Positions 9,184 through 19,026 of a DNA stretch of 64,000 nucleotides are shown piece by piece (positions within the stretch are counted from its first letter, which is position 1; each line of letters starts with the position of its first letter). The notes beneath the pieces were generated by a model. It made no database searches and was not told the origin of the DNA. It worked only from the letters and a program-made list of their open reading frames with translations. Made by a program: the position numbers and the translations under genes. The stretch is taken from contig NZ_VOSW01000005.1 of NCBI RefSeq assembly GCF_009690905.1, positions 62,001-126,000 on the forward strand. The letters are read 5' to 3'. Source of the DNA: Paraburkholderia madseniana (GTDB lineage Bacteria > Pseudomonadota > Gammaproteobacteria > Burkholderiales > Burkholderiaceae).

Positions 9184-10182
9184 TTATTGCTCGGTGCGCA
9201 GCATGCGGCGCAGGTGATAAACGATGTACACCAGCATGATGGCGAACAGCACGACCGCCACCGCCGCGGAATAGCCGATGCGGTAGTACTTGATTGCCTG
9301 GTCGTACATGTAGTACGCGAGCACGGTCGAACTTTCGAACGGTCCGCCGCTCGTCATCACCGAAATCAGATCGAAGCTGCGCAACGCGCCGATCACCGTG
9401 ACGACGATCGCCATGAACGTGGTCGGCCGCAATTGCGGCAGGATCACGTGCCACAGCATCGACCAGCCGCGCGCGCCCTCCATGCGCGCCGCCTCGATCT
9501 GCTCGGCGTTCAGCGACGTCAGACCGGTTAGATAAAGAATCATGCAATACGCGGTTTGCGGCCATAGCGCGGCGAACACGATCCCGAGGGTCGCGTAACG
9601 CGGGTCGCCGAGTACCGGCACGCCGTGCCCGAGAATCACCGCGAGCAAGCCGAAGGTCGGGTCGTAGAACCACGAAAAGATCAAGCCGACCACCACGCCC
9701 GACAACACGAACGGCGCAAAGAACAGCGATTTGACAATGCGGATGCCGGCCACGGCCTGGTTCAGATAGAGCGCGACGGCGAGCCCCATCGGCGGCGCAA
9801 GCAGGAACAGCAGCAGCCAGATGAGATTATTCTTCAGCGCCGTGTAGAACGTCGGCGTATGGAACAACTCGATATAGTTTGCGAGGCCGACGAAAGATGG
9901 GTCGGTCATCCCATCCCAGTTGAAAAAACTCAGGCGCACGGTCGAGATGATCGGCCACACGACGTAGATCGCCACCATCACGCAGGCCGGCGCGAGAAAC
10001 AGGAAAGCGGCTCGCCGCTGGCGGCGCGCGGTCGGCGAAGGACGGCGCCGGCGCGCCGCGCCAGGCGGCCCGCCGCGCAATGCACCGCCCGATGCCGGTA
10101 CGCCCGAACCGGGCAAGCCAGAACCGCCCGGTTCGGCAGGACCGCCGACAGTGTGACGGGTGACGGAATGCGACACGATCAT
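9184..10182 (-). CDS. Sugar ABC transporter permease (MalF type)
   Basis: A 332-residue permease with a long Gly/Pro/Arg-rich N-terminal extension (about residues 12-58) before the first membrane helix (FLFLAPACVMVAIYVVWPI). The loop EAARMEGARGWSMLWHVILP is the ATPase contact. The start at 10182 follows AGGAGAAT, which lies directly after a strong hairpin (10192-10226), so expression relative to the binding-protein gene is likely reduced. The extension may be disordered, or a later start may be used. Confidence 0.88.
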   Translation of the reverse strand: MIVSHSVTRHTVGGPAEPGGSGLPGSGVPASGGALRGGPPGAARRRRPSPTARRQRRAAFLFLAPACVMVAIYVVWPIISTVRLSFFNWDGMTDPSFVGLANYIELFHTPTFYTALKNNLIWLLLFLLAPPMGLAVALYLNQAVAGIRIVKSLFFAPFVLSGVVVGLIFSWFYDPTFGLLAVILGHGVPVLGDPRYATLGIVFAALWPQTAYCMILYLTGLTSLNAEQIEAARMEGARGWSMLWHVILPQLRPTTFMAIVVTVIGALRSFDLISVMTSGGPFESSTVLAYYMYDQAIKYYRIGYSAAVAVVLFAIMLVYIVYHLRRMLRTEQ

Positions 10183-10191
10183 TCTCCTGTC

Positions 10192-10226
10192 GACCAGAGT
10201 TCGCGCTTTAGCGCGTTACTCTGGTC
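10192..10226. promoter_or_regulatory. Strong hairpin in front of MalF-type gene (copy 1)
   Basis: GACCAGAGT + CGCGC pairs with GCGCG + ACTCTGGTC around a TTTA loop, a 14-bp stem. In transcripts of the minus-strand operon it lies between the binding-protein and permease coding regions and ends just before the permease ribosome site. Such hairpins stabilise the binding-protein mRNA and lower permease expression in comparable operons such as malE-malF. Confidence 0.6.
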
Positions 10227-10241
10227 CCATGCAAAGCTGTC

Positions 10242-10274
10242 GACCAGAATTGGTGCAAAGCACGTACCCTGGTC
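10242..10274. repeat. Second, related hairpin unit (copy 2)
   Basis: GACCAG ... GTGC AAA GCAC ... CTGGTC, about 50 bases from copy 1. Both units begin TGTCGACCAGA and end CTGGTCYCATGCAA, so the two are tandem copies of one REP-like element with diverged inner stems. Confidence 0.55.
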
Positions 10275-10348
10275 TCATGCAACATAGTTGCCAATCTGAT
10301 GCAACGAGTAGCGGCCCAGACCAAAACCCAAGCCCGGGCCACCACCGC

Positions 10349-11602
10349 TCACTTCTTATAGATCCGCTTACGCGTCTGCTCGAGTTGCGCGAGCACGTCG
10401 TCGAGCTTCGACGGATCGGAGATGAATTGCTGCATCCCCTTCATCCCTTCATCGGCCATTTCCTTCGTCATGTCGCGATCGTAGAACTGCGCAATGCCGC
10501 CCTTCGTATTCGCGAGAATCTGGAAGCCAATCTTCGAAATCGGATCCTCAGGTTCCGGCGATTTGCTGTTCGCCGACAAGGAGCCGAGACCGGTCGCCAG
10601 CTTCGCGCCATTTTCCGGCGTCTGGACGAACGCCAGGAAGGCATGCGCATCCGCCTTGTTCTTCGCCTTCGACGGAATATGCAGCGATTCGACTGGACCA
10701 TCTTCGGCGGTCGGCACGCTCGCGTCGATGATCGGGAACTGGAAGTAGCCCATTTCCGGCTTGACGTTCGGCGGGAAACCACCGGTGATGAAGGTGCCCA
10801 TCAGCATCATCGCGGCCTTGCCCTGGAACAGGAACGGCTGCACCGCATCCAGATCGTAGGAAAGCGAATTGTCGATGAAATAGCCGGCGTCGATCAGTTG
10901 CTTCCACGTCGTGTAGACCTTCTTCACCCGCGGATCGGTATACGCGATGTCGCCCGCCATCAGTTTCTGATGGAACGCGTTGCCGTTCAGGCGCAGGTCG
11001 AGATAATCGAACCAGCCGGCGAGCGTCCATGAATCACGGCCAGCCACGGCAATCGGCGTAATGCCCGCCGCTTTCAGCTTCTTGCAGTCGTCGAGAAACT
11101 GGTCCCACGTTTTCGGTTCACCGGCAATGCCGACCTTCTGGAACAGGTCCTTGCGATAGAACATACCCCACGAGTAATACACAGTTGGGGCGGCGTACTG
11201 CTTGCCCTTATACGACGACGCTTCCTTCGTCGACGCATACATGTCGTTCCAGCCGTTCTTCGCCCAGTCGCCGCTCAGATCTTCGAAGAGGCCGCGCTGC
11301 GCGTAATACGCCATGCGCTCGCCGTCATGCCAGTTGACGATATCGGGCGCGACGGTGGAGAGCCAACCGGGCAACTGAACTTTGTACGCTTCTTCATCGA
11401 CGAACGACACTTTCACGTCGGTACCGGGATGCGTTTTCTTGAAGTCGTCGATGATCGACTGCCAGACTGCCCGTTGACTCGCGCCCTTGAACGCGATGTT
11501 GACCGCGAGCGTGCCGGCCTGCGCCGTGCTGACGACGGACACGCCTGCGGCGGCCGCAGCCAGCGCGAGTGCCAGCAGAATCTTGCGAGGTTTCAGTGCC
11601 AT
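10349..11602 (-). CDS. Sugar ABC transporter, extracellular binding protein
   Basis: A 417-residue solute-binding protein (family 1) with an N-terminal signal peptide (about residues 1-29, ending STAQAG). Sequences such as WHDGERMAYYAQRGLFEDL and YYSWGMFYRKDLFQKVGI are typical of carbohydrate-binding proteins. It is the first transporter gene after the beta-galactosidase gene on the minus strand, and feeds the two permeases downstream. The substrate is probably a galactoside or galactose-containing oligosaccharide because of the GH42 neighbour; this is inference. Confidence 0.9.
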   Translation of the reverse strand: MALKPRKILLALALAAAAAGVSVVSTAQAGTLAVNIAFKGASQRAVWQSIIDDFKKTHPGTDVKVSFVDEEAYKVQLPGWLSTVAPDIVNWHDGERMAYYAQRGLFEDLSGDWAKNGWNDMYASTKEASSYKGKQYAAPTVYYSWGMFYRKDLFQKVGIAGEPKTWDQFLDDCKKLKAAGITPIAVAGRDSWTLAGWFDYLDLRLNGNAFHQKLMAGDIAYTDPRVKKVYTTWKQLIDAGYFIDNSLSYDLDAVQPFLFQGKAAMMLMGTFITGGFPPNVKPEMGYFQFPIIDASVPTAEDGPVESLHIPSKAKNKADAHAFLAFVQTPENGAKLATGLGSLSANSKSPEPEDPISKIGFQILANTKGGIAQFYDRDMTKEMADEGMKGMQQFISDPSKLDDVLAQLEQTRKRIYKK

Positions 11603-11676
11603 GTTGCTGTCTCCTTTATGCCTTGATTTTGCGTCGTTGTTGTTACTGCATGGAATCCTTCGTTCAGCGCTATCGA

Positions 11677-13671
11677 TCAGTTGCCCGATCGATAGACGGC
11701 CACACCCTGCGGTTCGATGGCGCGTGAGCCGATCACGAAAGCGTCGTCGGCGACATCGGCAAGCGTGTGCGTCTGATCGCCGTAGTTCAACACGTAGGTC
11801 AGCGCGCCACGGCGGCTGAAACGGACGGTGTCGCCGAGCGATATCGTTTCGACGCCCGCTTCTTCGGCGATCTGCTTCAGAAGGCGAACGGTAAGCGCAT
11901 CGTCGAACAGGCTCGCGAGGTAATGAAACGCGCCGCTTTTCACGTAAGCAGGATGGCCGTCAGCGAAACGGGCACGCACGTCGAGCGAATCCACTGTATC
12001 GCTGTCGCTGTCGATGAAATCGCGCCAGTGGCGCGCAACGCCGTCCTCTGCGGTCGCTTCCTGGTTATCCACGAGCAGCACAGCTTCGGTCACATTCGGC
12101 CGCATCGATTCGACTCGCCACACACGCAGCGGCAATACAGAAGCGAGCGCGCCCGGCGGCAGATTCGCCGGAATCTGCACGTCTGCCGTCTTCGAACCGG
12201 TGCGGGGACCCAGCACGACTTGCGCGCCCGAGCTCGCCAGCCGGGCGGCAAAATCCGCAGGCACAACCGGCAGCGGCGGCACGACGATCAAACGATAGCC
12301 GTCGAGGGCTGCATCGACCGGCACGATATCGACGTCCAATCCGAGCGAGCGCAGCGCCGAGTAATACTCGAACGCGAAGCGCGGATAGTGAAAGTCCGCG
12401 CCCTGCGGATGAATCTCGAAGAGCCACTTCGCTTCGTAGTCGTAGACGAGCGCAACCTTCGAGCGGATCGCAGCGTTGGCGTCGGCGTTCGCGGCGAGCA
12501 CCGCGCGAATCTCGTCGGCAACCTGCGCCGCTTCGTTGCCGCCCACATCGAGCCGGTTATCAGGTGTATTCAAACCAGCGTGCATCTGCTCCTGTGCAAA
12601 CGGCGCCTGGCGCCAACGGAAATACGACACGCAACCCGCGCCGTGCGCGAACGCCTCCCAACTCCATAGCCGCACCATGCCGGGCAGCGGCGCCGGATTC
12701 CACTGTGCCCAGTTCACAGGACCGGGCTGCTGCTCCATCACCCAGAACGGCAGCTTCGACATACCGCGGTACACGTCATGATTGAACGAGGCGAAGTCGG
12801 GATGCCCGCTGCGCAACCAGCGCGCTTTCACGTCCGGCGCAAACCACTGCTCTTCGAGCGCGCCGAGCGGATAGCTGTCCCACGCGGCGACATCGAGATC
12901 GGCCGCCACCTTGTAGTGATCGAACTCGGTAAAGAGCTGCATGAAGTTGTGCGCAACCGGCCGCCCCGGCGAATGCGCGCGGATGATCTCGACCTGCATG
13001 CGGTTAAAGCGCGCCACTTCGTCGGAGGCGAAGCGCCGGTAATCGAGCCGATGCGACGGATGCGCTTCGGTGACGGTCGCCACCGGCGCGTCGATCTCGT
13101 CGAAGCTGCGGTACTCCATGCTCCAGAACACCGTTCCCCACGCACGGTTCAGCGCATCGATCGTTTGATAGCGCGCCTTGAGCCACTCGCGAAAGCGCCC
13201 CACTGCAGCCGGCGAATAGCTGACCACCGTGTGATGACAGCCGAATTCGTTATCGGTCTGCCAGTATGCAACGGCCGGATGCTTGCCGTAGCGCTCGGCG
13301 ACCGCCGTGCAGATTCGCTGCGATGCCGTGAAATACGAAGGTGAAGAAAAATCGTAATGTCGGCGTGAGCCGAAGGCGCGCGGACGGCCATCCGCGCCGA
13401 TCGGCAAAATGTCCGGATGACGGTCGATCAGCCACTTGGGCGGCGTCGCGGTGGGCGTGCACATGACGACCTGCAGACCGGCCGCACCAAGTACATCGAC
13501 CGCGCGATCGAGCCAGCCCCAGTCGTACTCGCCAGGCGTTGGCTCCATCCGGCTCCACGCAAATTCGGCGATTCGCACCTGCTCGATGCCAAGCGCTTTC
13601 ATCCGGCGAGCGTCGTCTTCCCACATCGACTCCGGCCAGTGTTCCGGGTAATAACAGACTCCAAGGCGCAT
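11677..13671 (-). CDS. Beta-galactosidase, glycoside hydrolase family 42
   Basis: A 664-residue enzyme of the GH42 family. It begins [14 protein letters not shown], and the active-site glutamates are visible: the acid/base Glu142 in WQTDNEFG and the nucleophile Glu313 in [14 protein letters not shown]. The A-domain barrel is followed by the trimerisation domain (about 395-600) and a C-terminal beta domain. There is no signal peptide, so it acts in the cytoplasm on galactosides brought in by the adjoining ABC transporter. It lies between the ATPase and binding-protein genes in one operon. Confidence 0.95.
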   Translation of the reverse strand: MRLGVCYYPEHWPESMWEDDARRMKALGIEQVRIAEFAWSRMEPTPGEYDWGWLDRAVDVLGAAGLQVVMCTPTATPPKWLIDRHPDILPIGADGRPRAFGSRRHYDFSSPSYFTASQRICTAVAERYGKHPAVAYWQTDNEFGCHHTVVSYSPAAVGRFREWLKARYQTIDALNRAWGTVFWSMEYRSFDEIDAPVATVTEAHPSHRLDYRRFASDEVARFNRMQVEIIRAHSPGRPVAHNFMQLFTEFDHYKVAADLDVAAWDSYPLGALEEQWFAPDVKARWLRSGHPDFASFNHDVYRGMSKLPFWVMEQQPGPVNWAQWNPAPLPGMVRLWSWEAFAHGAGCVSYFRWRQAPFAQEQMHAGLNTPDNRLDVGGNEAAQVADEIRAVLAANADANAAIRSKVALVYDYEAKWLFEIHPQGADFHYPRFAFEYYSALRSLGLDVDIVPVDAALDGYRLIVVPPLPVVPADFAARLASSGAQVVLGPRTGSKTADVQIPANLPPGALASVLPLRVWRVESMRPNVTEAVLLVDNQEATAEDGVARHWRDFIDSDSDTVDSLDVRARFADGHPAYVKSGAFHYLASLFDDALTVRLLKQIAEEAGVETISLGDTVRFSRRGALTYVLNYGDQTHTLADVADDAFVIGSRAIEPQGVAVYRSGN

Positions 13672-13682
13672 CCGAATGTCCT

Positions 13683-14840
13683 CTATGCGTAGTGTTCGAC
13701 GGATTCGAGCAAAGCGGCGGCAAAGCCGTCTTCGGTAAACAAATGGCAGGCGCGGTTGGGCACACGCAAGCTCGCGCGGTCGCCCGGCGCGAGGCGTGTG
13801 TCGCCGGGCGCCTTGGCGATCAACGTGGCGCCGCCCGGCTGATCGAGGTGGACGTAGCTGTGCTCGCCGAGTTGTTCGACGAGAGACACGGTGCGGATCA
13901 GAACGGCGTCCTGCGGATTTTCAGAAGCTGCCGCGTCGATGAATTCGAGGTGTTCAGGGCGCACGCCGAGCGTGACGGGTTGCGCCGCCTGGAGTCCATC
14001 ACCGCTGACTGGCACGCGCACGTTCTCGGACGTATCGTCGAGCGTGACGATCACGCCCTGCGGATCAACCGACGCCACCCGCCCCGGCAAAAAGTTCATG
14101 CGCGGCGAACCGATGAAACCGGCAACGAAGCGGCTCTTCGGACGGTGGTACAACTCGAGCGGCGCGCCGATCTGCGCGATGCTGCCGTAGCGCTCAGTGT
14201 CCTTACCCGCATGCAGCAGCACGATCTTGTCGGCGAGCGTCATCGCTTCGATCTGGTCGTGCGTGACGTACACCACGCTGGCTTTGGCGAACTGCTTATG
14301 CAGCCGCGCGATTTCGATGCGGGTCTGGCCGCGCAGCGTCGCGTCGAGATTGGAGAGCGGCTCGTCGAACAGAAACACGCCCGGTTCGCGCACGATGGCC
14401 CGGCCAATCGCCACACGTTGACGCTGTCCGCCGGACAGTGCTTTTGGCCGGCGCTCGAGCAGCGCCTCAAGTTGCAGGATGCGTGCGGCTTCCCTTACCT
14501 TGCGGTCGATTTCGTCCTTGGGGGTTTTGGCCAGCTTGAGGCCGAAGGCCATGTTCTCAAACACGGTCATATGCGGAAACAGCGCGTAGCTCTGGAACAC
14601 CATCGCCACACCACGCTGCGCCGAAGGGACGTCGTTGACGAGGCGGCCGGCAATCGACAGGTCACCGTCGGTCACGTCTTCGAGGCCGGCAATCATCCGC
14701 AGCAAGGTGGATTTGCCGCAGCCGGACGGACCGAGAAACACGCAGAACTCGTTCTCGCCGATCTCCAGATCGACATCGCGGATCACTAGCGCGCCGTCGC
14801 CATACGCCTTCTGCACGCCTCTCAACGAAATGCTCGCCAT
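13683..14840 (-). CDS. Sugar ABC transporter ATP-binding protein (MalK/UgpC type)
   Basis: A 385-residue ATPase: Walker [10 protein letters not shown] (37-45), signature LSGGQ (135-139), Walker B VFLFDEP (155-161), and a C-terminal OB-fold regulatory domain (about 240-385) as in MalK. It is the first gene of the minus-strand operon ATPase - beta-galactosidase - binding protein - two permeases, and its start is about 40 bases from the LacI operator. Confidence 0.94.
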   Translation of the reverse strand: MASISLRGVQKAYGDGALVIRDVDLEIGENEFCVFLGPSGCGKSTLLRMIAGLEDVTDGDLSIAGRLVNDVPSAQRGVAMVFQSYALFPHMTVFENMAFGLKLAKTPKDEIDRKVREAARILQLEALLERRPKALSGGQRQRVAIGRAIVREPGVFLFDEPLSNLDATLRGQTRIEIARLHKQFAKASVVYVTHDQIEAMTLADKIVLLHAGKDTERYGSIAQIGAPLELYHRPKSRFVAGFIGSPRMNFLPGRVASVDPQGVIVTLDDTSENVRVPVSGDGLQAAQPVTLGVRPEHLEFIDAAASENPQDAVLIRTVSLVEQLGEHSYVHLDQPGGATLIAKAPGDTRLAPGDRASLRVPNRACHLFTEDGFAAALLESVEHYA

Positions 14841-14877
14841 CGCATCGACTCCGTGATTTAATCGGCTCGACGTCGGA

Positions 14878-14893
14878 GATTAAGCGCTTAATC
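14878..14893. promoter_or_regulatory. LacI-family operator
   Basis: Perfect 16-bp palindrome GATTAAGCGCTTAATC in the divergent promoter between the transporter ATPase gene and the LacI-family regulator. The central AAGCGCTT matches the usual LacI/GalR operator form with a central CG step. The regulator gene is adjacent, so it most likely controls both directions. Confidence 0.85.
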
Positions 14894-15034
14894 AGCAGGG
14901 CCGAAAAAAATCGATCGCTTCCGATCGCTGGGGCCGTACCTGTCTCCGATATCGTTTTGTCTGTGCGGCAAATGGTGCCGCGCCTTGGGCTGCGATGCAA
15001 ATGTCGGACACCCATCCCAAATATTGAAAATGCT

Positions 15035-16069
15035 ATGACAACCCTTAGCGAAGTCGCGCGTCACGCCGGCGTCACCCCTGCCACGGTGTCGAACGTGCTG
15101 CGCAATCGCGGCCGGGTCGGCGCGAGCACCCGGCAGCGGGTGCTGGACGCCGTCGACGCGCTCGGCTACCGTCCGCATCTGGCCGCCCGCGCGCTCGCCG
15201 AGGGCCGCGCACCGACGCTGGCGTTGATGGTGTCGAGCATTGCCAATCCGTTCTATCCGGAGTTCGCGCTCGCGGTCGAACACGCGGCGCGCAGCAGCGG
15301 CCACTTCGTGATCATCTGCAATACGAACGAAGATCCGCTGACCGGGCGGGCCTATCTCGACCAGATCGCGGGGACGCTTTCCGAAGGCGTGCTCGTCACC
15401 AATGCGAACCTGGACCTTGCAGACCTTCATACGACCGAATCGCGCGGCACGCCCGTGGTGCTGTGCATGTGGGAACGGCCGAATGAACCGCCGGGGCTGC
15501 CATGTGTAGCGGTCGATTTTCGTCTGGCAGGCGAACTGGCCGGCGCGCATCTGCTGGCGCTCGGCCATCGGCGGATCGGCGCGATTGTCGGCAGCAAGGC
15601 CTCGGGCATTCACGCAGCGCGTTACGAAGGTTTTGTCGATGCGCTGCATGCGGCCGGCGCGCCGAAGGGACGGGTCAAGCATGCGCCCGATACGATACAA
15701 GGCGGCTACGCCGCAGCGCGTGCGCTGCTGGAAGCCGATCCGAAACTCACCGCGATCTTCGCGACCAACGATCTGCCGGCGCTCGGCGCGATGCACGCCG
15801 CCGCCGATCTTGGCCTGAACGTGCCGGGTGATCTGTCCGTGATCGGTATTACCGATATTCAACTGGCGCGCGAATCGCGGCCCGCGTTGACGACAGTCGC
15901 CGTGCCGACTGTCGAAGTCGCCGACCTGGCGGTGTCGCTGCTGCGCGAGTTGATTGAATCGTCGTATGGGCAAGCAGGTCGTCAACCAGCGGCAAGCGTG
16001 CCGATGCGAATTTCCTCGGCGCCGAAACTGGTTGTGCGTGCGTCGACGGGGGTGCCGCGCCCGAGGTAA
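15035..16069 (+). CDS. LacI-family transcriptional repressor
   Basis: A 344-residue regulator: N-terminal helix-turn-helix MTTLSEVARHAGVTPATVS followed by the hinge and a periplasmic-binding-protein-like effector domain. The frame is open from 14957, but the ATG at 15035 gives the standard LacI start, so I choose it. It is divergent from the galactoside transport/GH42 operon, with a perfect palindromic operator between them, and probably represses that operon in the absence of its sugar. Confidence 0.93.
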   Translation: MTTLSEVARHAGVTPATVSNVLRNRGRVGASTRQRVLDAVDALGYRPHLAARALAEGRAPTLALMVSSIANPFYPEFALAVEHAARSSGHFVIICNTNEDPLTGRAYLDQIAGTLSEGVLVTNANLDLADLHTTESRGTPVVLCMWERPNEPPGLPCVAVDFRLAGELAGAHLLALGHRRIGAIVGSKASGIHAARYEGFVDALHAAGAPKGRVKHAPDTIQGGYAAARALLEADPKLTAIFATNDLPALGAMHAAADLGLNVPGDLSVIGITDIQLARESRPALTTVAVPTVEVADLAVSLLRELIESSYGQAGRQPAASVPMRISSAPKLVVRASTGVPRPR

Positions 16070-16309
16070 CGTGGCCGTAACAACATCGAGGACGTTACGT
16101 AGCGAACCCTGACTACGGCCGCCCTCACCTCTCAGGCCACCGTCCGCAAACGCCCGTATCAAGCGGTTCCACGGCAAAAATACCGTTTCGATCAGTCCAT
16201 CCATGCAGTTGGCACGGTCCCTGCAATAAAGCAGGAAAAGGCCGAGCGCCGGCATGACTCACATGCCGCCTGCGCTCCCCCAACCGGCCACGCCAGGGCC
16301 ATAACAAGC

Positions 16310-17086
16310 ATGGATACTCAAATGAATGCCGATCTTCTGCTGGACGCCGATCTCGCCGAACAGACCACCGACGCAGACTCGACCTTCGCGCAGCGCCATC
16401 CCTTGCAAATCGCGGTCTGCCTGCGCAAGCTGATGGCCGGACAGGACTTCGTGACGGTGGAATTCAACGGCCGCCAGATCGTTACGCAGGTACTCGATGT
16501 CGATTCGCGCAATGCCCGCTTTATCTTCGATGCCGGCAGTACGCAGTTGGACAATTCCGCGCTTCCGTCTGCGCGCCAGTTGATCTTTCGCAGTTTGCCA
16601 GGTGGCATTCGCACAGAGTTCATAACGCTTAACGCAAACCCCATCATGTTCGAAGGGCTCCCGGCTTTCGAGGCCGCCTTCCCTACGCTCCTGCACTACG
16701 TTCAACGTCGTGAATTCTTCCGTGTGCAAACGCCCGTGCTGGATCCGTACATCGCTAGCGGACCGTATGTGGACGGCGGCTCGTTCAGGCTCGAACTCCA
16801 GGATCTTTCATTGGGCGGCGTGGCGTTGAAAACCGCCGATGCGCGTTTCGGCGCGCTGGAAAGCGGCACCGTATTGCGCAACGTCACGCTGCAACTCGGC
16901 AGCTTCGGCACGCTGCGGCTTGATCTGGAAATCGTCGCACCACGGCAATTGACTACGCCGAAGGGCGACCTGCGCTTCGTGATCGGCTGCAAGTTCGTAC
17001 AGACGCCGGGACTGGCCGAGCGAACCTTGCAGCGTATCGTTACGCAACTCGAAACGAAGCGTCAAAGGCTCACGCCGCGCGGGTGA
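16310..17086 (+). CDS. ycgR: Flagellar brake protein YcgR, PilZ domain
   Basis: A 258-residue protein with an N-terminal YcgR domain (about residues 28-125) and a C-terminal PilZ domain. The cyclic-di-GMP-binding residues are in place: RREFFR (133-138, the RxxxR motif) and DLSLGG (165-170, the D/NxSxxG motif). In its family it binds the flagellar motor when cyclic-di-GMP is high and slows swimming. No flagellar genes are next to it. Confidence 0.9.
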   Translation: MDTQMNADLLLDADLAEQTTDADSTFAQRHPLQIAVCLRKLMAGQDFVTVEFNGRQIVTQVLDVDSRNARFIFDAGSTQLDNSALPSARQLIFRSLPGGIRTEFITLNANPIMFEGLPAFEAAFPTLLHYVQRREFFRVQTPVLDPYIASGPYVDGGSFRLELQDLSLGGVALKTADARFGALESGTVLRNVTLQLGSFGTLRLDLEIVAPRQLTTPKGDLRFVIGCKFVQTPGLAERTLQRIVTQLETKRQRLTPRG

Positions 17087-17187
17087 GTTCCTTCCGGTAA
17101 GTCCCTTCAGGCACGAACCGCGCTGGAATCGCGCCGGGTTCCAAACCAGATTGCTGAGCCTCGGCACCTTCACTGAAGCGTCGACGC

Positions 17188-17736
17188 CTATATGAGGCCC
17201 GGCGCGCCGACAAGCTGGTACGGCGGAATCTGCCGAATCGCGCTTTCACCCGCAGGAGCGCCCGTGAGCAGATGGACGGCAAGGTCGAACGTCGTCGAGC
17301 GGCGCGTAAGCATTAGGCAGGTCACTTCGTTCTGCAATGCACGCGTGGCGTGCCAGCAGCGCGGCCGCATGCAGATCCCCTCCCCGACGGGCACCTTGAA
17401 AGCTGCCAATGAATCAAGGTTAGGGTGCCCGTCCGGCGTACTCGTCGCGACAATCTGAACGAGAGGTCCGGTTAGCGGCACCACGGCCTGCTCAGTCAGC
17501 CAATGCGCCTCGAGCTTCATCACCTCAGCTTCGCAATCGCGGTATCTGACCCACAGAATCTCAGGATCTCCGGAAAGTCCGGCATCGAACAGATGCTCAC
17601 GCCAGAAATCGGAAGACGGGCTTGCGAACGAAGGCGCAGCGCTATCCTCCGGAAACGGCTTGCCTAACATCCATCCATAGGGTTCGAAAGCGCCCGCAGT
17701 AAGCGGTTGAATGGTCAGAGGCGTAGCAGTCGGCAT
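17188..17736 (-). CDS. Ureidoglycolate lyase (AllA) family protein
   Basis: A 182-residue protein of the AllA cupin fold: FEPYGWMLG near the start, LEAHWLTEQAVVPLTGP (about 76-92), then an AFKVPVGEGICMRPRCWHATRAL block that matches the metal/substrate-side region of the family. AllA splits ureidoglycolate to glyoxylate and urea late in purine breakdown. No other purine genes are present, so the actual substrate is uncertain. It lies 47 bases downstream of a LysR gene in the same direction. Confidence 0.75.
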   Translation of the reverse strand: MPTATPLTIQPLTAGAFEPYGWMLGKPFPEDSAAPSFASPSSDFWREHLFDAGLSGDPEILWVRYRDCEAEVMKLEAHWLTEQAVVPLTGPLVQIVATSTPDGHPNLDSLAAFKVPVGEGICMRPRCWHATRALQNEVTCLMLTRRSTTFDLAVHLLTGAPAGESAIRQIPPYQLVGAPGLI

Positions 17737-17783
17737 CTCGGTACGGGCCTTTGAAAGTCGAAGAAAACATCACGGGGTGCCAC

Positions 17784-18728
17784 TCAATGAGGCGGCAGCG
17801 CTTCGTCGGTGTCTGGGAAGAGCGCGATATCTGGTCCGTTCTCCAGGCTGAACTCTCGCATGACCTTTTGCGCCAGATGCGTGATCGACTCGCATAGCAA
17901 ACTGTCCGGACTGCGCCGGAAGGATGCGAAAAGCGGGAGTTCCGGGACTCGATGCGTCACTTTCAGCAGTTGCAGATGACCGGACTCCAGCTCGCGGGTC
18001 ACGAAAGCTGTCGGCAGAACCGCAATACCGAAACCGTCGAGTACGAGCCTGATAATCGCCGCGACCGAAGACACGCAGTTGATTTGCACGCGAGGCTCGC
18101 CGGCCGCTGCAAACAGGCCGGCTACAAAAACATGCGGCGACGAATGACGGGCAAAGCTCACAATCGGAAAGCTCGCCAGTTCAGCTTCCGATAGTGCTTC
18201 AGCCGACAGATTCAGCGACGGACTCGCCACCCATCGCATCGGCAATGCGCCGAGCGAAACATTTTCCGCGTCGGCACCTGCGACCGCCGTGCTCAAAAAA
18301 GCGATATCCACGTTGCCATTGACCAGTTGCACGGACAGATTCGTCGAGGTGTCGCAGGTCAGCTCAATCGTCAGGTTCGGATATTCGTCCCGCACGCGCC
18401 GCAGTAACTCGGGAAGCCACGTATGCACGACGGACTCCATCACGCCGACCCGCAACAACCCGCTCACATGCGAGCGGTCGCTTACGCTTGCGAGCATGTC
18501 GTTCGTGAGTTTCAGAATCTGCTCAGCGAAGGCCAGCGCTTTGGTCCCTTCCTGGGTCAGCTTGACGTCGCGCGGTCCCCGATCGAATAGACGCACGCCG
18601 AATTCCTGCTCGAGCGCAGATATCCGACTGGAAATTGCGGCCTGTGTCGCATGCAAGCGCTCCGCTGTCAGCCGGAAATTGCGCAGCTTTGCAAGCCATA
18701 CAAACGTTTCTAGAAAACGGACATTCAT
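17784..18728 (-). CDS. LysR-family transcriptional regulator
   Basis: A 314-residue LysR regulator that begins MNVRFLETFVWLAKLRNF and has the helix-turn-helix LTAERLHATQAAISSRISALE, then a LysR substrate-binding domain. It is divergent from the LivJ-type binding-protein gene at 19027, with about 300 bases between them, and co-directional with the AllA-like gene. It may control either or both. Confidence 0.9.
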   Translation of the reverse strand: MNVRFLETFVWLAKLRNFRLTAERLHATQAAISSRISALEQEFGVRLFDRGPRDVKLTQEGTKALAFAEQILKLTNDMLASVSDRSHVSGLLRVGVMESVVHTWLPELLRRVRDEYPNLTIELTCDTSTNLSVQLVNGNVDIAFLSTAVAGADAENVSLGALPMRWVASPSLNLSAEALSEAELASFPIVSFARHSSPHVFVAGLFAAAGEPRVQINCVSSVAAIIRLVLDGFGIAVLPTAFVTRELESGHLQLLKVTHRVPELPLFASFRRSPDSLLCESITHLAQKVMREFSLENGPDIALFPDTDEALPPH

Positions 18729-19026
18729 CAGACACCTTGATCAGTCGACGGACGCACAACCACGCTCCACGTATTGCGTCCGCGCTAACGGACAGCTTCA
18801 GTGCATTGGCAGAGTTTAGCGCCGCAAAATCAGGCCCGTGACAACAAAAACTGGCCACCTGAACCAACTTTTTGTTGTGACCGCGACGGCGCAACGCGCA
18901 AGGGCCGGCCTATCGGGAAAGCCCTAGGGCAATCAGATTTATCTATTGCCGGTCAATAAAATAAGTCGTTGGACGGAAGAATTTGGCGTTCGAATACTCA
19001 TTGAACCGAAAACCAAGGAGCCGCCC

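Noticed and set aside
14888..16255. 455-codon minus-strand open frame
   Set aside because: Antisense to the LacI-family regulator and running through the operator region; no family features.
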